Positions 9,548 through 18,978 of a stretch of 64,000 bases of DNA are shown in pieces. The notes beneath the pieces are model-generated. The model ran no database searches. It saw only the letters and a program-made list of their open reading frames with translations, and had not been told where the DNA came from. Both the position numbers and the translations under genes were made by a program. Origin of the DNA: Sphingobacterium arenae (lineage in GTDB: Bacteria; Bacteroidota; Bacteroidia; Sphingobacteriales; Sphingobacteriaceae); the NCBI RefSeq assembly GCF_014692505.1, contig NZ_JACNYK010000001.1, positions 629,922 through 693,921 of the forward strand. Direction: 5' to 3'. Within the stretch, counting starts at the first letter, position 1; the number at the start of each line of letters is the position of its first letter.

Positions 9548-11413
9548 ATGAGATCTATATCAAAAACATATAAAAGCCTATTGTGGGTAGCTTTGTCAAC
9601 ATTTATATGCAGTAGTTGCGAAGATTATTTAAATCGAGAAGATACCAGTGGATTTATTACCAACGATCAGATTTGGGAAAACTCGAAAGCAATTGATGCC
9701 GTATTGGTGAATCTTTATGACGGTGGTTTGCGGCTAGACGAATTCGATGATTGGTACACAGATAAAGCAAATCATTTAAATCCAACTTCTTTATCCGATG
9801 AGGCACAAGGATCGTATCAAAAGGATCCTGCTTTTAGTAATGCGAATACGGTCTACACCTACGGAGACTACCTCTTTGAAGATAAATTTTCAGATAGGTA
9901 TGTGCACATTAGACGAGCAAATGAATTTCTGTTGAACCTACAAAGTACCGATGTCGTTGATGATGAAGCAAAAAAAGCCTACAATGCCGAGGTGAGGTTT
10001 GTTAGGGCCATGGAATATTTTGGATTGATAAAGCGATATGGTGGTGTGCCTTTGCTAAAAGAACCTCAAGAATTTAATCCAGGCGATTTTAGCGCCTTAC
10101 AGATACCACGCAATACGGAAAAGGAATGCTATGATTTCTTAATAGAGGAGTGTAAAGAAATAAGTGAATTTTTACCCGATAGCAGACCGGGTGAGGTGAA
10201 ATACCGGGCCACGAAAGGAGCTGCATTAGCCCTATTATCAAGGGCCGCATTGTACGCAGGCTCTATAGCGAAGTATGGAACGGTACAGATTGATGGTTTA
10301 GTCGGTATTCCTGACGACCAAGCAATACATTATTTTACGGAATCTTACCATGCCTCGAAAGCTATTTTTGATTTAAACTATCAGTTATATGATGTAAATC
10401 CGGATAAAGCACAGAATTTTTATGATTTATTTTCCAAAGCGGTAAATGGCAATAATGGGGAATACATTTTCCAGAAACAATATAGCCTATCGGGTGGTAA
10501 AGCCCACAGCTGGGATAAGATGAGCGCCCCGTTTTCCTACCGGGGCGGCGGTTGGGGCTGTGGAATGGCTCCGACGTTAGAAATGGTAGAGGAATTTGAA
10601 TACATCGATGGTTCTGAAGGAAAATTAGTCCTACTCGAAGCCGATGGCGTAACACCCAAACGTTATGACGATCTTTTCGATCTTTTCGAAGGTAAAGATC
10701 CGAGATTATTTGGATCGGTCTATGTTCCGGGCAGCCCCTTAAAAGGTACTAAAGTAGAATGGCAACGGGGGATCGTGGGCAAGGATGGAAAACGTTATCA
10801 AGCTTTTAATCAACCCGATAAAGATAATACTGTCACCGTGGACGGAAAAGCGTATACCGCTTCTGGGAAAGACGGCGGTGCGGATGTAGGGGATGCTTCC
10901 AAAACCAGTTTTTATCAGCGGAAGTTTTTTGATGAGACGCAAACAAATATGGACATGAATAAATCAGAGACACCTTGGGTTGTATTCCGTTTGGGCGAAA
11001 TTTACTTGAATCTAGCAGAAGCTTGTGTCGAAATAGGAGGAAAAGAACAGGAGGCACTAGACGCGGTAAATGCTATTCGGGATCGGGCAGGGATAAAGCC
11101 GTTAGATGCCATTTCTTTAGACAAAGTACGCCATGAACGTAAAGTGGAATTGGCGTTTGAAAAGCATCGGTTTTGGGATATGAAGCGTTGGCGGATTGCG
11201 CATCTTGATGTGGCTAATGGTGGTTTGACAAACTTTAGGGGTACGGCTTTATATCCCTGGTACAACGTGTCTGACGGAAAATACACCTTCACAACAGGCA
11301 ATCCTCCGAAACAACTGCGCTCCTTTTTGCAACGAAACTATTATGTTCGTTTGAATAATACCGATATCAGTACGAATCCAAAACTTATTCAAAATCCCGA
11401 TTATGAAAACTAG
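9548..11413 (+). CDS. SusD/RagB family nutrient-binding outer-membrane lipoprotein (susD1)
   Basis: A 621-residue SusD-type lid protein for SusC1. The ATG at 9548 is preferred over a GTG at 9539, because it begins the usual basic-hydrophobic signal. The lipobox is around ICSSC-E, with Cys24 the likely lipidated residue. Typical RagB/SusD elements are visible: an early helical region (AEVRFVRAMEYFGLIKRYGGVPLL), then a C-terminal part with the motif GEIYLNLAEACVEIGG and FEKHRFWDMKRWR. It should bind the glycan on the cell surface and close over the SusC1 channel. Its last 11 bp overlap the next gene, which indicates translational coupling. Confidence 0.94.
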   Translation: MRSISKTYKSLLWVALSTFICSSCEDYLNREDTSGFITNDQIWENSKAIDAVLVNLYDGGLRLDEFDDWYTDKANHLNPTSLSDEAQGSYQKDPAFSNANTVYTYGDYLFEDKFSDRYVHIRRANEFLLNLQSTDVVDDEAKKAYNAEVRFVRAMEYFGLIKRYGGVPLLKEPQEFNPGDFSALQIPRNTEKECYDFLIEECKEISEFLPDSRPGEVKYRATKGAALALLSRAALYAGSIAKYGTVQIDGLVGIPDDQAIHYFTESYHASKAIFDLNYQLYDVNPDKAQNFYDLFSKAVNGNNGEYIFQKQYSLSGGKAHSWDKMSAPFSYRGGGWGCGMAPTLEMVEEFEYIDGSEGKLVLLEADGVTPKRYDDLFDLFEGKDPRLFGSVYVPGSPLKGTKVEWQRGIVGKDGKRYQAFNQPDKDNTVTVDGKAYTASGKDGGADVGDASKTSFYQRKFFDETQTNMDMNKSETPWVVFRLGEIYLNLAEACVEIGGKEQEALDAVNAIRDRAGIKPLDAISLDKVRHERKVELAFEKHRFWDMKRWRIAHLDVANGGLTNFRGTALYPWYNVSDGKYTFTTGNPPKQLRSFLQRNYYVRLNNTDISTNPKLIQNPDYEN

Positions 11414-12113
11414 AAGAAATCATGCAGCATATATTTTTTTGTGGAGTCTTTTTATGCTTTTGTCTTGCGAGAATGATATCGATAACTATAAGGCCCCGGA
11501 TGGTGGAATATACGGAATAATATATGACGAAGAGACGAATGATCCTATACCATTGCCGGTTCAGGGAAATACGGGCGTATTAGTGAATTTAATTGAACAG
11601 CATACTAACGCGACGAAATCGGTTGATTTTAGGGCAAAGCAAGATGGCAGTTACGAGAACAGTAGGGTATTTAACGGCGATTATAAAGTTGTAGTGAATG
11701 GGCCTTTTGTGAATGATTGCGAAGATGATGTGGCTATTAACGGTCAAACCCAATTAGACTTTAAAGCCTTGCCTTTTTCTAGGATTGCTATTGCCGCAGA
11801 AGTGAGCAATGATAACAAAGTGAGAGTCGATTATCAAGTAGAGAAGACAGATGATGCTTTTAACTTAACGGAAGTCGTAGTGATGTGGAACTTTGCTCCG
11901 GGAGTGGACGACAATAGTTCAAATTACGCCACGAAAGTTAAATTAAGTACGGATGCCGAAGGTTTTCATATATTTGATTTGCCAAATGAGAAATCTTTTC
12001 AAGATAATTTACATAAAATAAAAGCTAATAGTAACCGCGTCTATGTTCGGGTAGCGGCAAAAGTGAATAATGTAATGAACTATAGTCAGGTTATTATGGT
12101 TACTGTTCGTTGA
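11403..12113 (+). CDS. DUF3823-type surface lipoprotein
   Basis: A 236-residue exported lipoprotein; the signal MKTRRNHAAYIFLWSLFMLL is followed by the lipobox Cys22 (LLSC-E). The body looks like two beta-sandwich modules. The first starts GGIYGIIYDEETNDPIPL and resembles a carboxypeptidase-regulatory-like fold with a DxxxDPI segment. The second (about residues 125-236) ends in VYVRVAAKVNNV. This matches the DUF3823 proteins often found directly after a SusC/SusD pair, in the place of SusE. The start codon lies inside the end of susD1. Likely role: an accessory surface glycan-binding protein; binding specificity cannot be read. Confidence 0.83.
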   Translation: MKTRRNHAAYIFLWSLFMLLSCENDIDNYKAPDGGIYGIIYDEETNDPIPLPVQGNTGVLVNLIEQHTNATKSVDFRAKQDGSYENSRVFNGDYKVVVNGPFVNDCEDDVAINGQTQLDFKALPFSRIAIAAEVSNDNKVRVDYQVEKTDDAFNLTEVVVMWNFAPGVDDNSSNYATKVKLSTDAEGFHIFDLPNEKSFQDNLHKIKANSNRVYVRVAAKVNNVMNYSQVIMVTVR

Positions 12114-12134
12114 TAGGATAATAAAAAAATTATA

Positions 12135-13328
12135 ATGGGAAAAAGCCGATACGACATCGAGATACTATGTAGAAAATATATAGACCGCTCTATTTCTGAA
12201 GAGGAAGTAGCAGAAATGCTCGACTATTTTAAAGATCATGGTATCCCAGATAAATTTGACCAGCTTTTAGGTGAAGAATTTTCCAAAGCCGTGGAATCTA
12301 CTAACCCAACCGAGCAAATAGAGCACCTAACCGATAAAGTCAAATTAAATTTGAAGCAACATGTCGCATCGAAAAGGAAATCAGATTTGTATCGTTGGCT
12401 ACCTTATGTTGCTGCCGTATTAATATTTGGCACGGTAGGGGTTTCCTGGTTTATATTCTCGCCGAAAGCGGATGATACGATTGTCTCTGAAATGAATATT
12501 ATGCCCGGAGGAAATAAAGCAACGATAACACTTGCTGATGGTAGGGTACTAACCCTGGACGAAAGTCGTGAAGGTATTATTATTGAGGGGCAGGAAGTCA
12601 CCTATAATGATGGTACCTCCACTGTTTTAGCATTGGAATCATCTTCCCCTCAAAAGTTGACCCTAACTACACCTCGCGGAGGAACTTATAGAGTTACACT
12701 GGCCGACGGATCCATGGTCTGGTTGAATGCCGAGTCAACACTAAAATATCCTTCCCATTTCGCTAAAGGAGAGCGCGTCGTTGAATTGGAGGGAGAGGCC
12801 TATTTCGAAGTAAAGCGTGTACAAACGGAAAGCTCGGATGTGCATTTTCAGCCCTTTAAAGTCGTTAGTGCCAACCAAACGATAACGGTTTTAGGTACGG
12901 AATTTAATGTATCGGCTTATCATGATGAAGATGATACGAAAACAACGTTAGTTGATGGGAAAGTTCGTATTCAGGCTGCTCAGGATCGTAAAAACATCAC
13001 CCTGTTTCCGGGAGAACAAGGAATAAGCGGACAGGGTGGATTGGGGAAGAATAAGGTGGACGTCAGTGATTACATAGACTGGAAGAATGGGGAATTCGTA
13101 TTCCGAAATGAAACAGCAAAGGAAGTGTTGCATAGGATAGCCCGTTGGTATGATATTGAAATTGATTATCGCAAATACCTGCCTGCCGATGAGATATTCT
13201 CCGGAAGTATTTCACGGCAGAGCAATCTCCAGACCGTGTTGAATATTATGCAAGAAGCAGGCGATTTAGCATTCGAAATTGAAAATAGGACGGTCATAGT
13301 TCGGAATAAATTTAAAAAGAAAAACTAA
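12135..13328 (+). CDS. FecR-type anti-sigma factor
   Basis: A 397-residue inner-membrane regulator. A cytoplasmic N-terminal part (1-85) would hold the ECF sigma factor. One membrane helix spans about residues 88-108 (WLPYVAAVLIFGTVGVSWFIF). The periplasmic FecR domain includes TPRGGTYRVTLADGS and VELEGEAYFEV. The C-terminal DUF4974 domain (about 310-385, FVFRNETAKEVLHRIARWY) would contact the STN domain of SusC. It is placed between the two SusC/SusD sets rather than next to the sigma gene. With two receptors sharing nearly the same STN domain, it may integrate two inputs; this is inference from domain similarity. Confidence 0.94.
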   Translation: MGKSRYDIEILCRKYIDRSISEEEVAEMLDYFKDHGIPDKFDQLLGEEFSKAVESTNPTEQIEHLTDKVKLNLKQHVASKRKSDLYRWLPYVAAVLIFGTVGVSWFIFSPKADDTIVSEMNIMPGGNKATITLADGRVLTLDESREGIIIEGQEVTYNDGTSTVLALESSSPQKLTLTTPRGGTYRVTLADGSMVWLNAESTLKYPSHFAKGERVVELEGEAYFEVKRVQTESSDVHFQPFKVVSANQTITVLGTEFNVSAYHDEDDTKTTLVDGKVRIQAAQDRKNITLFPGEQGISGQGGLGKNKVDVSDYIDWKNGEFVFRNETAKEVLHRIARWYDIEIDYRKYLPADEIFSGSISRQSNLQTVLNIMQEAGDLAFEIENRTVIVRNKFKKKN

Positions 13329-13372
13329 TCACTCCTAAAAACCAACCATATTATGATATAAAAGACGACGAG

Positions 13373-13837
13373 ATGAACAAAAAAGCCGAAAGCGCGACCA
13401 ACACTTTCGGCAATATCTGCTAGGCAGAAAATGTTCAGGACAACTTGTAAATCTATAGTTATTCAATTGAACCAAACAGTATTGTAAATGTACGAAAAAA
13501 TTACTTTCACCCTGAATTGGGTGCTAAAAAGACAGGTGCTTATGCGCATGCAACTTACGCTAACAATCATTATCTTCTTCGCCATGCAGGTGGGAGCAAA
13601 TAGTGTCGCACAGCACTATGTCACCCTACAACAGCAGGATATTTCCCTAAAGGAAGTTTTTAAGGAAATTAAGAAGCAAACAGATCTCACGGTTTTCTAT
13701 TCAGCGAAACGGCTGAATGACGCCCGTAAAGTTAATATCAATCTTAAAAATGCCGCTATAGAGACGGTATTGCAGGAATGCCTTCAGGGGTTGCCGCTGA
13801 CATATGTTATCATGGATAAGACGATTGTCTTGAAAGA
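13373..13837 (+). repeat. Direct repeat, copy 2: leader plus signal peptide and STN domain
   Basis: Second copy of the repeat at 6001-6462. The leader part (13373-13487) keeps both hairpins: CCGAAAGCG (13386-13394) with CACTTTCGG (13402-13410), and TCTGC (13416-13420) with GCAGA (13424-13428). An indel shifts the short open frame seen in copy 1, so structure rather than a peptide is conserved. Confidence 0.8.
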
Positions 13838-16800
13838 TAAAAGGGTAAAAACACCAAAGGATAACAATATGCAATCAAATAATGGATCGGCAACTTCGGT
13901 TTTCCAACAACATATCGTAACAGGCACCCTCCGCGATGCAAGTGGAAACGTATTGACGGGGGTTTCTGTTTCGGTGGCAGGAACGGCCTCTACCGTAGCC
14001 ACAGCTGAAAATGGTTCTTATCAAATCCTAGCGAAGCCGGACGCAACGCTTGTGTTTTATTCCGTAGGCTTTCAACGTAAAGAAGAAAGCATTCGTGGTC
14101 GATCAGTGATTGATATAACCTTGGAGCAAGAAATCAGTGATCTGGATGAAGTGGTCGTGGTGGGGTACGGCACGGTGAAGAAATCTGATTTAACAGGAGC
14201 TGTTAACGTGATCAGTGAACAAACGATCCGTAATACGCCTGCCGCAAATATTGGAATGGCGCTGCAAGGGGCAGGGGCAGGCGTGAATATACAACGTAGC
14301 GGCGGGTCGACGCATCCGGGGCATACGCCCGAAATCCGTATTCGGGGAACCCGTTCCATAGCTGCCGGCAATGATCCACTTTTGGTTGTAGATGGCATTC
14401 CTTACGATTTAGGTATGATGAACAATATTGCACCAGACGATATCACTTCGGTTACTGTTCTTAAGGATGCTTCGTCAACAGCGATCTATGGTTCGCGTGG
14501 AGCCAATGGCGTTATATTGATGACGACCAAGCGCGGAGTAGAAGCGGCAAAGGCTACCGTTACCTATAACGGATATCTTGGAATCAACAAGCCGTTAGGG
14601 TTTTATGATCTTATGAATGCGGACGAGTACATGGAACTACGGAAATGGTCCATGTACAATCGATACAAAAATTCGGACGGCTACACCGGCATCGATGATC
14701 CCAGGGTATTGGAACGGGTATTCGAAGGGGGGCTTGACGGAGAAACGGACGGCTATAAAAATGGCGTGTATACCGACTGGCAGAAGGAGCTGTATGACAA
14801 GGATCCGGCAATCACCAATCATCAGGTCGGCATAGCAGGCGGATCGAAAAATACCCAGTATGCCGCATCATTGGGGTATTATAAAGCGACAGGTATATAT
14901 GATTTACAGTCGATGGAACGCACAACTCAGAAATTATCTGTGGATCATACCATAAACAAATACTTAAAAATAGGGATCAACACATTGAACACCTATTATA
15001 TAAGCAGAGGAGAAAGCCTCAACCCAATGGGCGACGCCCTAAGACTGAGCCCATTGCTCACGCCGTTGATGGACGATGGATCAATACGGGAGAAAGTACA
15101 TCCGAATGACCTGATGAGCAACCCACTAATGGATTTGCGCGAGGGCGCTATCCAAGACGATCGCAAACGATTATCGACCTTTACAACCGGCTATCTGGAT
15201 GTGGATCTCACGCACGGCTTTAAGTACAGGCTTAATGCGGGTGTGCAGTTATCGCAGACCACATTGCAACGCTACTATCAGCAAGGAACAAGCAAGCGTC
15301 GTCAGTCATCGAATTATGGCTATAACGAATCGGCTTCACTTCTAGACTATACCATTGAAAACCTGTTGACGTATGATAAAAAAGTAGAGAAGCATAATTT
15401 TAATGTTACGGCGTTATTTAGTGCTGGAGAAAGAGAAGCGCAGAATTTTGACCTGAACTATGAAAATGTACCGACCAATCAAGTAGGTTATTACAATCCG
15501 GGTACGGCTGAAAACCATAAAGGAGGTGGAGAATACAGCAAGTGGAGCATGCTTTCTTACATGGGACGGCTTAATTATGATTATGACCAACGTTATTACC
15601 TGACGACGACGCTTCGTGCCGATGGCTCTTCACGCCTGGCTAAAGGTAATAAGTGGCATTATTTCCCTTCTGCCGCCTTTGCGTGGAATATAGGAAACGA
15701 GCAGTTTATGAATAGAACCTCTTCTATATTGTCTCAGTTGAAACTGCGTCTCAGTTATGGGGAAGTAGGTAACACCAACGTGGCTCCCTATGACACGCAG
15801 GGTAATATGAGCAGCAATAGGTATATCTTTGGGTCTCAGGGGGTACTTGGATATTATCCGACTGCCGCCTCCAACAGCGAACTAAAGTGGGAACGTACAG
15901 CCAGTTATAATGCGGGTATAGATTTTGGTTTTTTAGATAACCGGATTACCGGTTCGATGGAAGTGTACAAACAGTACTCCAACAATTTGATGATGAGTTT
16001 CACTCCTCCTGCAACGAGTGGTGTTAGTACGGCAATCCCTTACAATGTAGGTAAAACAGAAAATGTAGGATTTGAGACGAATGTCCGTATGCATGTTTTC
16101 AATGGCGACGGCAGGAATAAATTCCAGTGGACCACCGATTTAAATATCTACTTTAACCGGAATAAAGTCGTTCAGCTTACCGAAGGAGCAGATCAACTGA
16201 TTTCTGACAACCTCTTTGTCGGTCATCCGCTGGGATCTTTCTACGAATATGTAGGATTGGGTATCTGGCAAGATACGCCTGAAGACAAGACGCTTGCCGA
16301 AAGCTTAGGACTTCAAATCTCGGGTGATGACTCCGTAATAGGAACAATTAAAGTGGCCGACATCAGTGGACCGGATGGTGAACCCGATGGCGTCATCAAC
16401 GACTATGACCGGAAAGTATTGGGAAGTCATCAGGCTAATTTTGAAGGTGGATGGACCAATACGCTAGCCTATAAGAACTTCGACTTCACGGTGGTTATGA
16501 ATTTCCGACAAGGAGGTTTGCTTCGGTCTGAACTCTATGGCGGTGGACAAAATTCGCTGATAGGAGGTTACTACAACAACCTGGATGTTGACTATTGGAC
16601 ACCGGAAAAAACAGATGCTCGCTGGCCAGCCCCAAATAACAGGGTACAGAGCATACCTTATAAAGGAACGCTTACGTTGTTCGATGCATCTTACCTCAAG
16701 ATACGGACACTGACATTGGGTTATACGCTGCCCGATAAATTGCTTACTTCAATTGGGTTAAGCCGGGCTCGTATATACGCAACAGCGACAAATCCGTTTA

Positions 16801-16919
16801 CGTTCTTCTCCGAATATGTAAACAAATACAATGGACTTGATCCCGAGACCAACCGGGTGATGAATACGGTAATTCCTCCATCATGGCAAATGTTATTCGG
16901 TATCAATGTAACTTTCTAA
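13488..16919 (+). CDS. SusC/RagA TonB-dependent receptor with STN domain (susC2)
   Basis: A 1143-residue outer-membrane transporter with the same layout as SusC1: hydrophobic signal, STN domain at about residues 51-116, regulatory-like domain ending in DLDEVVVVGYG (near 218-228), plug (TVLKDASSTAIYGSRGANGV) and barrel ending INVTF. The signalling part is almost identical to SusC1, but from about residue 230 the two proteins differ strongly. They should therefore recognise different ligands while sharing one FecR/sigma circuit. It lies 159 bp after fecR, behind the repeated structured leader, and is followed after a hairpin-bearing 99-bp gap by susD2. Confidence 0.96.
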   Translation: MYEKITFTLNWVLKRQVLMRMQLTLTIIIFFAMQVGANSVAQHYVTLQQQDISLKEVFKEIKKQTDLTVFYSAKRLNDARKVNINLKNAAIETVLQECLQGLPLTYVIMDKTIVLKDKRVKTPKDNNMQSNNGSATSVFQQHIVTGTLRDASGNVLTGVSVSVAGTASTVATAENGSYQILAKPDATLVFYSVGFQRKEESIRGRSVIDITLEQEISDLDEVVVVGYGTVKKSDLTGAVNVISEQTIRNTPAANIGMALQGAGAGVNIQRSGGSTHPGHTPEIRIRGTRSIAAGNDPLLVVDGIPYDLGMMNNIAPDDITSVTVLKDASSTAIYGSRGANGVILMTTKRGVEAAKATVTYNGYLGINKPLGFYDLMNADEYMELRKWSMYNRYKNSDGYTGIDDPRVLERVFEGGLDGETDGYKNGVYTDWQKELYDKDPAITNHQVGIAGGSKNTQYAASLGYYKATGIYDLQSMERTTQKLSVDHTINKYLKIGINTLNTYYISRGESLNPMGDALRLSPLLTPLMDDGSIREKVHPNDLMSNPLMDLREGAIQDDRKRLSTFTTGYLDVDLTHGFKYRLNAGVQLSQTTLQRYYQQGTSKRRQSSNYGYNESASLLDYTIENLLTYDKKVEKHNFNVTALFSAGEREAQNFDLNYENVPTNQVGYYNPGTAENHKGGGEYSKWSMLSYMGRLNYDYDQRYYLTTTLRADGSSRLAKGNKWHYFPSAAFAWNIGNEQFMNRTSSILSQLKLRLSYGEVGNTNVAPYDTQGNMSSNRYIFGSQGVLGYYPTAASNSELKWERTASYNAGIDFGFLDNRITGSMEVYKQYSNNLMMSFTPPATSGVSTAIPYNVGKTENVGFETNVRMHVFNGDGRNKFQWTTDLNIYFNRNKVVQLTEGADQLISDNLFVGHPLGSFYEYVGLGIWQDTPEDKTLAESLGLQISGDDSVIGTIKVADISGPDGEPDGVINDYDRKVLGSHQANFEGGWTNTLAYKNFDFTVVMNFRQGGLLRSELYGGGQNSLIGGYYNNLDVDYWTPEKTDARWPAPNNRVQSIPYKGTLTLFDASYLKIRTLTLGYTLPDKLLTSIGLSRARIYATATNPFTFFSEYVNKYNGLDPETNRVMNTVIPPSWQMLFGINVTF

Positions 16920-16932
16920 TTAAGAGATGACA

Positions 16933-17018
16933 ATGAAACCATCATGATTTATTCAATCACACAGAGGAATGAATAAATTTGATAGCTTCATCACCATTAA
17001 AAAACAAATTATATACAG
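16933..17018 (+). promoter_or_regulatory. Hairpin-plus-tail 5'-UTR module between susC2 and susD2 (copy A)
   Basis: The arm ATGAAACCATC (16933-16943) pairs with GATAGCTTCAT (16981-16991) through ATGAA/TTCAT and ATC/GAT, with a 3x3 internal mismatch (ACC/AGC). An inner stem pairs TTTATTCA (16948-16955) with TGAATAAA (16970-16977). From the hairpin end there are 27 nt to the susD2 ATG, rich in A (ATTAAAAAACAA, then TATATACA). The same design stands before susD3 at 40385. It probably sets susD expression relative to susC. Confidence 0.6.
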
Positions 17019-18764
17019 ATGAAAAATATAATATATTTATTAGCCTGCCTTCCGTTACTTTTCGTTACGGGATGCGCTGATTTTCTGGAAGAGGAAAATC
17101 ATTCAAAAATGACACCCGAGTCGTTTAATACACCACAAGGGTTTGAACTTGGGTTGAACGGTGTATATGGCGGAATGAGAGCTTTTTACGGACCAATTAG
17201 CGCTATTCATATGTTAACAGTACCTGGAACGGATGAATTCTATAGCCGTGCTTCGGGTGACATTTATAATTTTGGAAATTATACAGCAAACTTCAAACCC
17301 AGTTCGGATTATATTTATTCCTATTGGAGATCTTCCTATACGTTGATTAATACGTGCAATGGTCTTGTACACTTTGGTGAAGACATGACGGGCATTACCG
17401 AAACTAAAAAAACAACCATGCTGGCAGAAGCTAGGTTCTTTCGGGCGTTGCTTTATTTCCGTTTGGTGCAGTTCTTTGGCGATGTAACCTTGAACCGTAC
17501 CTATAATGATGGAATTGTAAAAGAGGCTACGCGTGACCCCATAGCCGATGTATACGACTTTGTTATCGAAGACCTGTTGTATTGTACAACGGCGGGGAAT
17601 CTGCCTGCCGGACCGAAAGATACCGATCCGGGTCGTGTTACACAAGCTTTAGCCCGCCATCTGTTGGCAAAAGTATATCTTACCCGTGGATGGAGCAGCG
17701 CTGCTCAGTCTACTGATTTTGAGAATGCGTACAATACAGCCACTGCACTGATTAACGATGGAGAACAGATAGGCGTCAAACTTATGCCAAGATATGCAGA
17801 TATCCATGAACCGGGCAATGAAAATAACCAGGAGATTCTTTATAATGTACAGATGACAGATGATCCGATTTACGGTGTGCCGCAAGCAGATGCCAACATC
17901 AATCATCTGAGCCATGTTTTTGTCGGGGGCTATTTTAATTTTAATGGTAGCGGTAATGTTCAACAAATAGAAGACGGACGCGTGTATGCGCGATATCACG
18001 GAACGAGCTGGCTATATAATGAAGTTTTCGGCGATATAGATAAAGACTCGCGCTATTATGCTACTTTCCAAAGCGAGTGGACGGCCCCAGTTGATTTTCA
18101 GAATAAAACACAGGAATTTTATGTGGGCAATAATAAGTATGCTGCCGTTAGAAGTGGAACAAAAGGAGACCTTGCAGGTTATCTTCCCGGCAAACATATG
18201 ACCAAAGAGGAAATAGAGGCGACGAATTACTATATACTTACGCCCGAAAACTATACCGATCCATCATTTCCAACCATGAAGAAGTTTTTAGATCCCAACC
18301 GGGCAAGTCTCTCATTCGACTCCCAACGTTCAATCATCGTATATCGTTTGGCCGAGACATACCTTGTCGCCGCAGAGGCAGCTTTCAAACTCGGTAACAA
18401 TTCTACCAACAATGGTGCAGCTTATTACATTAACGAACTTCGTAAACGAGCGGCCTCGAAGGAAGAATATAGGGATGACCTGATGATTACTGCCGCCGAT
18501 ATAACCATAGATTATATCCTTGATGAAAGAACACGCGAGCTTTGTGGAGAACAGTTACGCTGGCTCGACCTTGTTCGCACACAAAAATTGGTTGAGCGCG
18601 TACGAAAGCATGGGTTCTTCACGACAAAATGGACAAATCACACCCTGCCCAAGGATAATATCCAGGATTTCCATGTGTTACGACCCATTCCGCAGAAGCA
18701 AATCGAGTCTGTTATTGCAGGCGACCCTTATCCACAACAACCTGGAGGATGGGATAGGATGTAA
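17019..18764 (+). CDS. SusD/RagB family nutrient-binding outer-membrane lipoprotein (susD2)
   Basis: A 581-residue SusD-type protein paired with SusC2. The signal peptide ends in LFVTGC, giving lipidation at Cys19. Family features are the helical TPR-like core (LAEARFFRALLYFRLVQFFGDV), the conserved YRLAETYLVAAEAAFKLG segment, and the C-terminal ERTRELCGEQLRWLDLVR motif. It should capture the ligand at the surface and deliver it to SusC2. It is the last gene of the sigma/anti-sigma block and is closed by a good terminator 17 bp after the stop. The ligand is unknown. Confidence 0.95.
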   Translation: MKNIIYLLACLPLLFVTGCADFLEEENHSKMTPESFNTPQGFELGLNGVYGGMRAFYGPISAIHMLTVPGTDEFYSRASGDIYNFGNYTANFKPSSDYIYSYWRSSYTLINTCNGLVHFGEDMTGITETKKTTMLAEARFFRALLYFRLVQFFGDVTLNRTYNDGIVKEATRDPIADVYDFVIEDLLYCTTAGNLPAGPKDTDPGRVTQALARHLLAKVYLTRGWSSAAQSTDFENAYNTATALINDGEQIGVKLMPRYADIHEPGNENNQEILYNVQMTDDPIYGVPQADANINHLSHVFVGGYFNFNGSGNVQQIEDGRVYARYHGTSWLYNEVFGDIDKDSRYYATFQSEWTAPVDFQNKTQEFYVGNNKYAAVRSGTKGDLAGYLPGKHMTKEEIEATNYYILTPENYTDPSFPTMKKFLDPNRASLSFDSQRSIIVYRLAETYLVAAEAAFKLGNNSTNNGAAYYINELRKRAASKEEYRDDLMITAADITIDYILDERTRELCGEQLRWLDLVRTQKLVERVRKHGFFTTKWTNHTLPKDNIQDFHVLRPIPQKQIESVIAGDPYPQQPGGWDRM

Positions 18765-18781
18765 CCCCTTCTACAAGTTAT

Positions 18782-18814
18782 ACAGACGTACGACATCTGG
18801 CGTGCGTCTGTTTT
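18782..18814 (+). terminator. Rho-independent terminator after susD2
   Basis: The arms ACAGACGTACG (18782-18792) and CGTGCGTCTGT (18801-18811) form an 11-bp stem with one G-U pair around an 8-nt loop, followed by TTT. It ends the sigma/FecR/SusCD block and separates it from the SGNH-FAD-GMC genes. Confidence 0.8.
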
Positions 18815-18978
18815 AAGATGGAAGACTTAATAATAGAAATAGCGTACGTAAAATAATATAAAAAATGAAGGTTATTGCGAATTGATACAGTAATGCAAAA
18901 AAACAAGATGATTTAACCGATTATTCCCGGTATCTTTCTTTAATATTGCTAATTATCATTGTAATACCTATTGCTAAA

